Shown here: positions 44,383-56,431 of the stretch, piece after piece
Position numbering within the stretch: position 1 is the stretch's first letter
Layout: every line of letters starts with the position of its first letter
Assembly: GCA_003008705.1 (NCBI GenBank)
Contig: PDUO01000011.1
Span: 549,956-613,955 of the forward strand
Source of the DNA: Pezicula radicicola
Taxonomy: Eukaryota > Ascomycota > Leotiomycetes > Helotiales > Dermateaceae
Direction: 5' to 3'
DNA: 64,000 nucleotides
Translations under genes and position numbers: made by a program
The notes under the pieces: generated by a model
Seen by the model: only the letters and a program-made list of their open reading frames with translations
Told to the model about the DNA's origin: nothing
The model's database searches: none

Positions 44383-47009
44383 TCACAAGACAACATGTCC
44401 CGGACTAGGTGGCACATCACCAGTCTCCCACACCTTCGCATCCGACCCAAGAACAAACTCAATAGTACCACCATTAACCATAACATCCGTATGCTCAAAC
44501 CAATTCCGATTCCAATCCTCTCCATTAATCTTCAAGCTTTGAACATAGAAGTTCTCTTGGCCGAAACTACTTGAGGTCGTATTCTGGGTACCCGCTGTAC
44601 TTGCGGTGATCCTAAGTGTCTGGTTGCTGTTGATAGTCATGTTTATATCTGAGAACCACGGACTTTCAACTAAATATACGGTCTGGGTGACAATTGGATA
44701 GATCCCCAGCATTTGCCATATTACTGAAAGCATATGAGTTAGCGTTGCTTTATTCATAGAGTAGAGAAATAGAATACGCGAAATTAGAATTTTTTCTGTA
44801 AGGGATTTTTGGATGGAGGCATATCAGACAAGTATACATACACCAACTATTTAATGCCCCTGCATCACTATTACCAGGAACCCCATAGTTGGCATCATGG
44901 AAGTACGTATTCGCCAGCTGTCGACTGTGTTCCACACTCTTCCACTGTTTATTAATATAATTAAACAGATATGGTGTAGCAAAATCCGGCTCGTTACCAA
45001 TGTTCATGATAGTATTAATTCCAGCCCCGTTGGCGCCGAGGTTCTGCTGTGATGTATTGGGCTGGAAGATATAGTCTAGGCGAGACTCGAATGCAGTTGA
45101 ACCGCCCATGAATTGAATCAGAGTCTCTACGTCATGAGGGACTACGAAAGAGTATTCTGTTATGAAGAAAAAGAACATGGTGAGCATTTTTAAAGAAAGC
45201 GTGAGGATGGGTCATACCAAATGGTGTGGCTTCATAACTGATAGCCTCCCACTCACACCCTCCACACAGTGCTGGGTTATAATCAGAAAGATCGAAGGAG
45301 CCATCCGCAAACCTCGGAGCCAAGAAGCCCGTAAAGTTTAAAGTCGTCAAATCGTGCGCCCAAATGTTCTGCCAATTTGCGCTGCGATTAAGATATTTTT
45401 GCACGTCCTCCGGCGCCTCACCTTGCGCGACCTGACTCAATGCAAAGTCATTAAGTGCATATTCCACGGTTCGAGAAACAGCACGTGTACTCCTGTCCGC
45501 TGACACATAACCTAGAGGGATCCAATCGTATAGAGCTCCTCGACCTTCCTTTACACTAGCTGACGGGTCAACAATACTGTAAGTATTGTAAGGTTGCACC
45601 TCTGCATCCTTCTTCATAGCTTCGTATCCTGCAGTCCAATTAATTCCGCCCGTCAACCCCTTCACATAAGCATCGGCGAGCACATTGTCAGCGTTGCTAC
45701 CGCCTTGCGAGAGTCCATTATAATTTCCAGAACGTCCATCTGGCATGAAACCTTCGAATCTCCAAATATCAATCAATGAACGTATCATACCCTCATAGTA
45801 GGCTGGTTGGATCAAGTGATACAGGCTAACCGTGTTGCGGAAAATATCCCATAGTGTATAGAAGTCGTCAAAGTATGGTTCCGCTGACTCCCAAAGTGGA
45901 TTCTCTCCCGTACGGTCCGATGGCATGAGATGCATGAAGTAGAGAGACGAGTAGAGTAGAGCGAGGTTCGTTTGGTTGACAGAAGGATCTGTAGAGACCT
46001 GTATCTTGCTAAACACATCCTCGTTCCATTCTTGCACCGCAGCCGTAACTGTAGTATTCAGATCATATGATGGAATCTCGTCATCCTTGAAGTTGCACGC
46101 TTTTTCGGAAGAAATGAAAGATATGCCAATACGTGATCTGATTTGTGAAGATGTGGAATCTGACCAAGTGAATAGTGCTCCAATGCGGTCATTGAGTGGA
46201 CCTGCGTACTCGCTCGTATTACCGCCGAGTATTGCTTGCGGCGTCCCACCATTGCTGAATGTATGATAGCGTGGCATGGGATCAGTGTTACGTCCACGAA
46301 ATGTCTGTGCTTGGTCAGGTGGAGTGTCGAAGTCTCCACAGAAGAACACGGTCATTGGCGCTGATTCTGAAAATCCTCCTATGTATGTGCCGTATCCAGT
46401 GTAGAGGCCCTCTGACTGCAAGTGTATCTCCCCTCCAACAAAACACTGATCACTGTATCCGCCTGTCGGGGAAGGAAGATAATGGGAGACATCAACCAAG
46501 ATATACTTCTCTCCCGCTGGAAAAGAGTATTGGATAATACCTGAATGTCGGGCGCCTGAAAGTTCGACCGTGACTCCGTTCTCTAATTGCGTCTTGAAAT
46601 ATCCGACACGTGCTGTGTCGTTTCCTACTCTTGCTTGCCAGTATGTTTGGTTGTCTAGCAGATTGACTGGCGGAGCTATGGTGGTCAGAGGCATTTGAGG
46701 AACTATGCCATATTTTGGATAGCCACCAGTTCCTGATTCGTGCATCATAGAGATAGCAGTCACTTTCCCGTTTGGAGTGTAGCCTCCATTCAATGTAGCG
46801 ATCGATATATTATCTTCGTAGGTATCGATTCCAACCTTGGCCACGCCAAAGGGAACTGCACCCCCGACGAAAATATCACCACCTCCAAAGGCATATCCGG
46901 GCAAGGGACCTTCAGAACCAATCAAAGGATTCACGAACTGAGTGTAGTCAACCTGAGCTGAAGCACAGTAGGATAGAAAGAGGACAACAATCGTGCAAGA
47001 GTATAGCAT
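44383..47009 (-). CDS. Secreted GH92 alpha-mannosidase
   Basis: Calcium-dependent exo-alpha-mannosidase of family GH92, acting outside the cell on mannose-containing glycans. Three exons (47009-45218, 45156-44842, 44723-44383) join in frame to 815 residues. The signal peptide is MLYSCTIVVLFLSYCASA. The N-terminal beta-sandwich has VNPLIGSEGPLPGYAFGGGD and GGAVPFGVAKVGIDT. The (alpha/alpha)6 domain shows LWDIFRNTVSLYHLIQP, GFMPDGRSGNYNG, GGSNADNVLADAY, GNEPDFATPYLFNY, NSDAGALNSW and WQMLGIYPIV, all family signatures. Splice sites are supported by continuity of these motifs. The neighbouring upstream gene, in the same orientation, is a GH78-like enzyme. Confidence 0.95.
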
Positions 47010-48006
47010 GATCGGAATATGAATATTGGGCTAGCTTAGACCGGCGTCAAAGAGATAACAGAAGCAATAGATAGTGGGAAATGCGGTGTCTAGGTCTAGT
47101 ATGAAGAATATATAAGAATATCGAAGGACGACAATCTCATCAACACGAAAAACCTTTCATCTCATGTTCTCGGGAGTTAGGGTAGCTTAATTATACTCAA
47201 TGAGGCCAGCCTGGGAGCTCACTGTTAGCTTTAGAATGGAAACCATGAAATGCGGCAAATGATGAAGATCCCCCTCTTTGATCCCCCTGCTCCCCCGCAT
47301 CTGATCATTCTGGAGAGTCCCCGCTTCGCTCGTTAAGCGAGTTCTAGGAAATAAGCATCGTATCTTCCGTGTTTCCTAACCCAACCCCTCACACTACTGC
47401 ACTGTACCTTAGATAGTTCAATTTTGATTTTATATAGCAATAAGATAGAAATGAAGACTAAAATGAATGAAATTTGTAATACAATCTCAACTATATTTTG
47501 TTTCGTAAGCGCAGTGTCTTTATCCCTTTAAACCATGAGCTAAGCGAGCCATGGTGTACGAATGCCGTACTTTTCGTCCATACGTAGCAGGAAGATCAAG
47601 CCCCTGAAGTTTGACCAACTGCCTCATATTTTAAATACTCGCAGACTGAAGAATTGGATTGATTAGGCAGATATATAGCAAATTAGCTGTAAGCCCTAAT
47701 ATCTACCCTGTTAATGTTAATAGTGATGTGGGTCTTGTGCAGCAAGTCCATAACCTGGAATTCGCTTATTTCACGAATCGAAGGATGTACATTGATGCTT
47801 CCTACTGCACTCGCCCAAGTCAAGGGAGTTACTCAAGTCCATCTCTTAACTTTGAATAGATAACTATTCAAAATTATCCCTTCTAAACAAATTCGTACTG
47901 TAGTCCATACCTCAAATGCTTCACTTAGCTATGGGAACGTACTTGACTTTAACTTGAGAACTTATCTATTCGAGTAACTAAGATATTACCAACATTACAC
48001 AATTAC
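47010..48006. other. Intergenic with a repeat copy
   Basis: Separates the GH92 and GH78-like genes. It holds the GH92 promoter and one truncated copy of the short inverted-repeat family at about 47825-47897. No coding region is supported. Confidence 0.6.
47825..47897. repeat. Truncated copy of the ~110-bp inverted-repeat family
   Basis: Shares GAGTTACTCAA, then ATAGATAACTATTCAAAAT and a terminal CAAATTCGTA with the copies at 53094-53213 and 63541-63656. Only one terminal arm is visible. Confidence 0.65.
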
Positions 48007-50074
48007 TTAAGAAGCTACAAAACTCCAGTTCCCACCCTTCAACCCACTAGCCACACCATCCACCAAAGGTACAACATCACCCCCAGACCCACTAACCAAA
48101 GATCCTTCAACCCCAGGCAAAGAAACACTACCCGTAGTTCCAACCGGCGTACTAAAATTCATCTCCGTAATACTTCCATTAACACCACTAGTCGTAACTT
48201 CATTCTCAAAAGCACCCAGACTCGTCTGAAATCCAGCATGTACATAAGTAAGATCAGCAAGCATGGGAGAAATGGTCCAAGTTGCACCACTAGCACTCAG
48301 TAAATGAATACCAGCTACGTAGAAACTCATTAGACTTGTGGGCCCTGTAGCCCAACCGTGAGCGTGCGAAACTCGGGGATCGTTTTTGTAAGGTGCGTAA
48401 TGGAGAGAACCAGATGCAGAATAACCTTCTATAAAAGTGGAATTTGTCATTCGTGGGTCATCTAGCATGAAGTCTCCCCATTGGAGACGTATAAGCGAGA
48501 GTGCTGTTTGGGGTGCCGAAGCGAGGAAGTGGGCTTCGAGTTCGAAGGATCCGATGAAGGGAGATATTGTTAATGGAGAGCCTGCTTCAGGAGCTGGAGC
48601 ACCGTATGGTCCCCAACGTGCTTGTAATGCATTCGATACAGCGACAGTTTGAGCAGTATTAAGAGTGAGGTTTGCTTTTATAGCCCAAGCGTTTCCGTCT
48701 TGAGGTGAAAGAAGTGTTGTTTCGTTATCATGATAGAGGCCGGTCGTTGCGTTCCATAGAAGTGTGTTGGCTGCTGTCTTAATATTTGCTGCATATGTTG
48801 TCCAAGAGTCAATGGCAGAGGTGTCGTTGAGTATTTCTGCTAGACCAAGTCCTTGATTGATAGTGTAGTAGAGAATAGCATTTGCTTCGATGTTGTGGCC
48901 TCCCATGCCAACTCGAAGCCAGTCCGCGGCTGAGGTCACGTTCATAAGCCCAGTGGAATCGACATGGCTCAGTGACCAAGCAAGCCCTTTAGTGAAGTGA
49001 AACCAGTTATCCTGCAAATAGGTAACATCTCCGGTGTAGTGGTAGTAATATGATATACCAATTAAACTGTATAAGTGGTACGTGAATGACACAATTCCAA
49101 GGTCGCTAAACGGGATTCCAGCGTAAGGAAGCATGCCTGTTGTGGCATTCTGGATAAGTAGAAGGGAATCAAGAGAGTTCTTGACACTTTCCATATCGTT
49201 GGTGCTTGCAAAGATACTTGGTAAAGCGATTGACATATCACCAGGCCAGACCTCGCGATCACGTTTTGCACCATCCGTTACACAACTGCTTCCATTAGTA
49301 ATAGTAGCATTATTGTACCATGTATCTGTCTGTGGTAGCGAGATATTCTGTGTTGAATTGATCGTTGACAAGTGGACCAAAGCGTTGCCATATTGTGGAT
49401 TGATGTTGCAAAGTTGATTAGTATAAGCGCCTGTTTATAGAAAAGTCAACACAAATTTATTAGGAAAGTGGCTTGAAGGATCACTTACCCGCATACCAGA
49501 TCCGATTAAGTTGTTCATCGTTGCTGTGGAAGAAGCCTCGGTAGGCTCTCAGGTCCTGGACTGGTGCATTGGTGAAATTGGTGCTAACACTAGTAACTTC
49601 TATAGATGCTGTTGTATTACTGACAAGACTTAGGTAACGGAAAGCTCCTCGATCATGGAAGTCTTCAACAGTATAAGTTCCAGGTCCTTGTCCAACGGGC
49701 AACCAGAGTACCTCATCTAGACCAGCGTCCGCAGTAGCATCACTCGCTTGACCATTGATCCACAGAGATGATTCGGTGTAAGTGAGGCCTATAAAAGCAT
49801 CAGGCGAAGATGAAGTTCCCACGGTTACTGAGACCACACCACCGATATTTTTGGCGTGATCAAATGTGACTGATGAGATTCCTGAGAAAGTGGCACTTCC
49901 ATTGGGACCTCCAATTAATGATTCTGCGTTTGATACTGTTCCATTGACTTGATGAACCCAGGCTGGATATACTGTTCGGGATTCTGGTGCAAGAATGTAC
50001 TCGCTGTAAGGTACGGCTGCAACCACAAGTTGAAATAGAGTTGCAACCGCTAGTGAACTTGGAAAGGAAAACAT
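48007..50074 (-). CDS. Secreted GH78-like alpha-L-rhamnosidase
   Basis: Predicted extracellular inverting glycosidase of the six-hairpin (alpha/alpha)6 class. Two exons (50074-49489, 49430-48007) give 669 residues. The signal peptide is MFSFPSSLAVATLFQLVVAA. A beta-sandwich module (about residues 30-190) precedes the catalytic domain. Recognisable catalytic-region motifs are RAYRGFFHSNDEQLNRIWYA, CVTDGAKRDREVWPGDMSIA (the acidic DGAKRDR..W.GD motif of GH78), SAADWLRVGMGGHNIEANAI, DGNAWAIKANL, SHAHGWATGPTSLM and the C-terminal TWTISPML beta-domain. An in-frame ATG 27 bases upstream is possible but would spoil the signal peptide. Many N-glycosylation sequons fit secretion. Substrate specificity within the family is not determined. 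Confidence 0.92.
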
Positions 50075-50978
50075 GACGAAAGTAGCAAAAGTAATGGTCA
50101 CAACGTGCCTTCTACTGACAGAAATATTTCATGATATAGCCTCTATGATCCTTCTCTCCCCAGAACTTGCCCCGCAAGGAACAATCTCGGCAGAAGAAAA
50201 CATTTCGTGGAGAACCAAGGCCGGTCTTCCATAAGTGGATGGACCATTGAAAGAGGACATCCTAGTCCACAAACCAGTGACGAAAGCACAAATTAGACGA
50301 TCATCGTCTGAATTTTCATGACATCCACCCAGATCTGAAGTCTAATAGACAATCATCGGGAAAGCTCCTAGCGAAATGCTTCAAGAAGGACCGAATCACT
50401 GCGGCGTTTTAGACGTACCATTGGATGAAAGCCTCTTGTTCCGCCTATACCCCACAGATGACAGCACGTGGAGGTAGAAATTCTACAGTCAGTAGATTGG
50501 CGATGCGGAGAACTGTTCGTACCATTCGTACTTTATATTTACCCTACTCGAGTGGCATCTGCCGTTGTTGGTGCCGGGATAGTGATCCTTGTACTGTACC
50601 CGTTCTCGTATAAGAATAATAAGAATAATACTGTAAATGGAAGATATGTCTAAGGATAAAAACAAAAACAAAAAACGAGGAATCTTTTGGTGCTTCTGCT
50701 TCTCGTCCCAAGTCGCACCGAGAAGTCGGTAACTGGGGTAAGAGAAAGCGGGAGGTGGAGGTGGGGGAAATGGGGAACCTTTGGCCTGGAAAGCGACCGG
50801 AAAATTAACCGAGGGAATTACTCCTGGGTTATCACGTGTCCACATATATAATAGGTAGGTATACGAATCTACCTTCGTACCCATAATTCTGATGAGTAAT
50901 GGCCTCTTGAGTCTCTTGCCCAAGCCTAAGTGAGTTCCGATGTATTATAAATTATCTATCTATTTTCAACCTGGAATT
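50075..50978. other. Intergenic
   Basis: Contains the GH78-like promoter and the 3' flank of the CFEM gene. A pyrimidine-rich tract on the minus strand lies near 50730-50780. No coding region supported. Confidence 0.5.
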
Positions 50979-52072
50979 TCAGCTTCTGTAGCCAACTTTC
51001 CTTTTCCCTTTTTCAGTTGCATCCAATTCTGTTGGCTTGGACGTCCCATCCATCTCAGTCGTCAATCCTGGTCCCAACTCTGCAACTTGACTATGGGGTA
51101 CCTCTCTTGAATCATTATGCGACCGTCGACGGAGTATATATGCAATATAGACGAGCAGACCAAGTACAAGCGCTCTAATTCCAACTCCGAACCCGATTCC
51201 TGCTTTAGCCACGGTGCTCAATGCTTGTGTTTGGGAGTTGCTTGTGCTCCTCGTATGGATGGGACTCATTGAAGTGGTTAGTGCACCTATTATCATTGTT
51301 TATTAGCTCATGTAAATGGTAAACGCCAAATAAATATAAGAGTCTCTGAGATTCAGTTGCAATTAATGTTTGAAAGTGTCAAGAGCTTTCGAGAGTTTGA
51401 CTTCAAAAGACGTCTCATCGGGACAAACAGTGTGATTGCCTCGTAGACTATACGAAAGAGAAACTAGTCTTATTGCTTGTTGAGCTACCACTTTGGTTGA
51501 TTGATGTACGACTGCTTGCTGTGGTCGAGCTACCGGTCGTAACCGTGCCTGTGAGGCTCGACGGCGAAGTCTCAGTAGAAGAAAGTGTGGCAGAAGCGCT
51601 ATTGACAACAACTGCTGTGCCTATGCTGGACTCCATACTACTTATCGACGAAGGAGTAGATGTTGCAGCAGTCGGTGCGCCACCTAATCGAGAGTATCAG
51701 CAATAGGTACAATTTTCTCAATCTACTGCCTTGAACTCCATACGCCCGCTAGGTCTTACTATCGCAATAACTAATAGCGTATGCAATGGCGGCAGCAGCG
51801 TCAGAAGCCGAGCAAGTCTCATTTGCACAATCTTGAACGCCGTATTCGAAGTTAGCATTCTTGCAAAGGAGGTTGGGATCTGTGGAACTGCATCCCAAAC
51901 TTAGGCCCAAAGCAGGCATGTTGCTAATGCATGTTTGCTAGAAAATATCTATAACAGTCATGAATCACAACAAGGCTGTCATTGCCGTATGTACCACTTA
52001 TACCATATGATGATAAGTCGCTTGCCGCAAGCGAAAGAAGTGCCAGCAAGAGCGATGCCAGATTTAGTAGCA
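50979..52072 (-). CDS. CFEM-domain membrane protein
   Basis: Cell-surface protein with the fungal eight-cysteine CFEM module. A signal-like N-terminus MLLNLASLLLALLSLAAS starts at 52072. The CFEM core reads CISNMPALGLSLGCSS, DPNLLCKNANFEYGVQDC and ANETCSASDAAAAIAYAISY C, followed after an intron (donor GTAAGACC) by a Ser/Thr-rich stalk. A single membrane segment (AGIGFGVGIRALVLGLLVYI) then precedes a basic stop-transfer RRR and an acidic cytoplasmic tail ending at 50979. The join between the signal peptide and CISNM is not resolved: no donor gives both correct phase and an intron longer than 38 nt. The intron before the membrane segment also needs a GTTTCT donor. Family is clear; the exact N-terminal model is not. 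Confidence 0.7.
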
Positions 52073-52468
52073 TGGTAAAGATGATGAAACGGCCCTTTTA
52101 GAGACGATGTTTCCATTGTAAAGAAACAGAATTTGCGGTTCGGGATGGAGAGAATTTTCACAAATGCTCTGCTAGGCCACGATGTGACCACAGCCCATAA
52201 CTAACGCGACGCGGTGCTTCTAACCTACTTCGTGGAAAGGCTGCTGCTCTCAACCAATGGGGCATTATTTGACAGAGGCTTTCTTTTCCGCCTTGAGATG
52301 CCCGGTTTGCTGACTACAATATTCCGTGTAGTTGTAGTTAAGCATTGAATGAGAATGCGGGCGCTTCTTATCGTTTGTATGGCTGTGGCAAAAGCCTCAA
52401 CAGAATCTTCTAAAACCATTGCATCCTAGTGCTGAGGAATTGAGGTGTAGAGCGATGGAAGATTGAAT
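52073..52468. other. Intergenic
   Basis: Promoter side of the CFEM gene and 3' flank of the multi-pass membrane protein gene. Nothing else is seen. Confidence 0.5.
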
Positions 52469-54281
52469 TCAGTAGTTGCCATAGTGCGCAGCACTGTACC
52501 CATAACTCCCACTCCAGTTTGAAACAAAAGAAGCTGTTTCTGCCGGGCCATGCAATTTACCACCATACACCCTCCCTTCCCAAGGCATTTCAAGCCTTTT
52601 CGCGCTTGTACCAGCATAACATGGATCACCTCCTTGCTTATGGCCCCAAAACATATTACTCTCCCACTCATCAATCAAATCAGCCATGGTTTGCAGATGG
52701 CCATATGTCGCCGGTAAAGGACCCTTAGGCTTCCTCGCACTCACATAAGTAGCGAATATAGCTACCATGAATGCAAATGTTGTGAAGTAGAATATTTGTG
52801 GTGGATACATACTCACGCCCAATATCAGGTCAGCTGAGATGCTTAGTCCAAACAACCAGTGCACGGCAGCCTTGAAGAGGAACAGCGTGATTGTCTGCCA
52901 GCTTGAGAAAGCTGCAACTATTGAGTTGTAGTATGGGTCGGTACCCTTTTTGCTAATTGCTTTTCGAAAGATGCCTTCGTCGCGAGAGAGGTTTACGAGG
53001 AGTTCCGCACAGTGGAGAGCCAGGGTAAGTACACATTCTTCAACGAATTAGTATTTCATTCTCCTCACAGAGTAGGGGTAATAATCGTGAGACAGTTGTA
53101 CGAGATGATTTGGATTGGGGCTAGATATCAAGCGAGTTACTCAAATAAAGTGAGTTACTAGCCCCTCTTATCAATAGATAGCTATTCAAGATGATCTCTT
53201 AAAAACAATTAACACAGCATGAGAACAAAGAAATATGTTGCTTACGGAAGGAGGCGATGAGGAAGATTTCGCCAATATCTGATATAAGGCCATACTGGGA
53301 GCTCCATCCAACGTTCAATACTGAGGTCCCGGCAGTACACTTAGCAGCATGGCAGGCGGCATCGTCGTTTGTCCAGGTGTCTCCGGTAAATATGGGAAGG
53401 AAAGACCAGCTCTTTCCGAGAACTCCATTTTTGTTCCCTTTGACAATCATGGTATAGATCGAGGCACCCCATAAAGATCCAAGTGGAACCATTAACCAAA
53501 GCAGTCCCAAAACCCAGCGCACTTCAGAATGAGCCGTGCATGAAGGTCCCTGCCTCTTTTTGGGGTAGAAGCGGCCTGCATCGAGTGCTCGTTGATGTAC
53601 AGACATCATACATCTCCCCTCAATTCGCGACAAATGTCTTCGCGGATTAGTCTCATCAATACATGCCAACACAGTGTCCAAAGGATTCGAGCTCCATGTC
53701 GGTATTTCGGTTGTTCTCAAAGCCCACGTAGCTAAGATCGCTTGACCAAGCAGACCAACGCCAAGGAATATAAGTGCTATGCCAGACACTTCGATCATGT
53801 TCTCGGGCCAGTCAGTCATATTCTCGGGCCCGTCTTCAGCGTTAAAGGTCTTGGCGAGGGTAGGATTACTACCTAGGAATATCAAGGAAGGCGTTGCATA
53901 AGACAGAATGATGAAGAAGAGGAAAGCGGCATTACAATGCCATTTATTCGGTGGACTAATGCGTGAGCTTGATAGTAGGCGTAAATTCGAGTTGAATGTA
54001 AGTTTGTCTTCTTGATGTAAAGTCCAGCGAAGTGATGTGCCATGAATATACCCCATGCTTTCGTTGAGCAGGGTCACCACGACGTTGATGCCAAGAGGGA
54101 GCACTTCCTTCAAGCCATGCGGGATGATGAAGGAGTTTTGCGTTTGACGGTCGTTGAGAAAGAGGTAGAGGCAGAGGATGCCGCCAATGATAGAGATAGC
54201 ACCAGTCAGCCAGGAGATGGCCAGGCCAAGCACACAAAAGTTTCGCGTTGAATGGCTCGGGTCGAGTTTGGGATGCGGCAT
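52469..54281 (-). CDS. Multi-pass membrane protein of unknown function
   Basis: Two exons (54281-53246, 53037-52469) join in frame to 534 residues. At least seven hydrophobic segments are seen, for example FCVLGLAISWLTGAISIIGG, FLFFIILSYATPSLIFLG, IALIFLGVGLLGQAILATWA, VLGLLWLMVPLGSLWGASIY and IFYFTTFAFMVAIFATYV. An LTLALHCAELLVNLSRDE block spanning the exon junction is a recurrent feature of an uncharacterised Pezizomycotina membrane family I recall, without a known role. The acceptor (after TTGAAG) is the only one that keeps phase. The 208-nt intron contains a short inverted-repeat element, which explains its length. Function not assigned. Confidence 0.78.
53094..53213. mobile_element. Short inverted-repeat element within an intron
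   Basis: The right part (ATAGATAGCTATTCAAGATG, then ATCTCTTAAAAACAATTAA) matches the copies at 63541-63656 and 47825-47897 in reverse or direct orientation. The left part holds GCGAGTTACTCAAATAAAG and TGAGTTAC, the same core as the 11201 element. The left terminal arm is diverged. The element lies wholly inside the intron 53038-53245. Confidence 0.7.
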
Positions 54282-55402
54282 GTTGCAGTCTCAATTACGA
54301 GGCAAACTGAAATGGTTCGGGTTGTAACTTTGTCGTCTGTTCCTGATGTTGTCAATTGAGTTATCAATATAGAGTCTGGGATGCGCCTATATGATCGCTG
54401 ATAGTGTAATTGCCTGTGTAGTGAGGCCGGGATTGCAGCATCTTAAATAGCAACTCCTTGTCTTACTCCTCCGCAGTCCTCGCCGATATAGTACATATCT
54501 AGTGGACGCCAATGAGCCTCAAAGCGCCGAAGGGTTTGATTAAGTACGACGGCCAAAAATGCCTTGTCAAACTTTGGCGTTCATAACTGGAAAAATCATT
54601 GGCAGGAGTGCTCCGCGTGAGGCTGGTGCTCGTTCTGTCGGCTGATTTTGAGCACTTGAAGGTGCCTCATGGCTCAGCCGCAAGCCACCAATATTTTTCC
54701 TGCTTTTGTCACTTCTATTCAGACTTGAGTTTCTCATGTCATGTAAATAGGATGTGAACGGCCGATCGTGTCGGTTTCTGATATAAGGAAGAGAAATAAA
54801 AAGCCAAATCTGCTTTCAGAAAGTTCCGAGGCTGACAGCTGTATTGTGTGGAAATCAGTGGACTTTATTTAGCGACGAGCGCAGGGAAATTATTGATAGA
54901 GCACTGCATAGGTAATGCTACCAGAGCACTTCTGCATAGTAGCAGATGGGCTGCAGGAATTCGCGGAAGACCAGCCCAGTAGTAAAAATAAGCCTAATAT
55001 CTAGCAAACTTGAACGACTAGGTAATGAGAGCCAGTGTTTTGAATGCTCTGATTCTCCTTGGCAACTTCAAGGTGAGCAATATTCAGCCTCGTCTAAAGC
55101 CTCTCCAGAAATGGTCCATGAGAGCTAAAGTAATCACATGAAAATAACCGCACAAAACGAAGGAACCACAGCGGCCCTTTGACGTTTGCAAGTGCTTGCT
55201 CCCAAATCTTAGCAAATGCTCACCTTGTGACAATTAGGCTCCTATGCTTTAACAGGGACCTTCGTCACCTTGACTTTTGATGGCCCGGAATTGCACACCA
55301 AGTACATTGATCTCGGTGAACCATTAAGACACCTGCTAGAGCACAAGGCCAGGGTCATCATCGAGTCACTGCCAGTAGGTATTCTTTCGCGACTCGGTCA
55401 GT
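54282..55402. other. Intergenic
   Basis: Holds the promoter of the membrane-protein gene and the 3' flank of the WLM protease gene. No coding region is supported; a 60-codon frame at 54946 is not convincing. Confidence 0.55.
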
Positions 55403-56431
55403 CTAACTAGAACCACTCTCAGCATCTTGACCTCCACCATTTTGCTCTTTTGATTTTCGCATTCTTTCCTCAGCAGCCTTTGCCAGAATTTCTCTCCTAG
55501 TCATGCCTTGGCTACTTGAACCAATACTCTCAGCACCACCGGATTTGCCTGCCCCCAGCACGAATTCTCCTCCGGTCCATCCACCGTGATCATCAATTTC
55601 TTCTCCACCATAATATTCCTCTTCTCCTAAAGTATGCCCTGAACTCTTCCAATCGGCGCCCTCTACCTCCTTCTCAATCTGCTTACACAAATCCCAGAAC
55701 TTGCGGTCGTGGGGTCCGTGAACATTATGGGCCAACTCATGACACAAGGTCTTCCGTATTGTCTTGTAATCCCGATATCCATCGTATGCATCTGTTCTCA
55801 GCCTCAGTTCAATGACCTCGCCGGCATTTCGGTTTAAGCCTAGTGTTCTCGAAGTGCCTTGGTGATCTGATTGTGTATGCTCGATAGGATTCATCTCTGT
55901 CAACAATGGAACGGTGAACTTGTGCTTGCGCATCGCAGCCTTGATGCCAGCATCGTCCTTCAACCTTTGGAGAAACTGAAGTGATCGAGCAGGGTTTGGA
56001 AGGTAGGGAAGAGGTCGCAGGGTGGTGAATGTGTATTGGCTTTCTTCTTGCTCTTTCTTCCAATCGTGAGTCTTGTAGGCCTTTACCTTCTGTATTATAG
56101 GCGGACGACCGCCAGAGCGTGGAGGTCGCTGCGCTGCTTCGACAGCTGCACGGGAGATAGAAGAAGCTTCGGCATCGGTGCTTCCCATAAGTGTAACCTT
56201 CTTGTCTGCAATTGATGAAATGGCGAGACCCGGATCTTTAAACGGTGGTTTGAGGAGACCGAGTTTCGAGATCATGAACTTCTGGTTCGAAGCTGGTATC
56301 GAAAGCGTCTCTGAGACCTCATTGGAGAGATCAGATATCGTGGCATTGAGAGGAAAGGAGAATGTATGAGGCGCGCCGTGGTGTGTGAGTGTCAGTGAGA
56401 CTAGACCTTGGGTATCAGTATCAGTAGACAT
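55403..56431 (-). CDS. UBL-WLM metalloprotease (Wss1-like family)
   Basis: Single-exon gene of 342 residues. The N-terminal 80 residues form a ubiquitin-like fold (VSLTLTHHGAPHTFSFPLNA; SEVSETLSIPASNQKFMISK-type segment). The WLM zinc metalloprotease domain (PF08325) covers about 125-260 with FLQRLKDDAGIKAAMRKHKF, LGLNRNAGEVIELRLRT and the active site CHELAHNVHGPHDRKFWDL, where the two His and the downstream His/Asp complete the zinc site. Proteins of this type act on DNA-protein crosslinks or SUMO/ubiquitin-linked substrates; which applies here is not visible. The tail is acidic then basic (RREILAKAAEERMRKSK). It is divergently transcribed from the KDEL receptor gene 467 bases away. Confidence 0.93.
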   Translation of the reverse strand: MSTDTDTQGLVSLTLTHHGAPHTFSFPLNATISDLSNEVSETLSIPASNQKFMISKLGLLKPPFKDPGLAISSIADKKVTLMGSTDAEASSISRAAVEAAQRPPRSGGRPPIIQKVKAYKTHDWKKEQEESQYTFTTLRPLPYLPNPARSLQFLQRLKDDAGIKAAMRKHKFTVPLLTEMNPIEHTQSDHQGTSRTLGLNRNAGEVIELRLRTDAYDGYRDYKTIRKTLCHELAHNVHGPHDRKFWDLCKQIEKEVEGADWKSSGHTLGEEEYYGGEEIDDHGGWTGGEFVLGAGKSGGAESIGSSSQGMTRREILAKAAEERMRKSKEQNGGGQDAESGSS

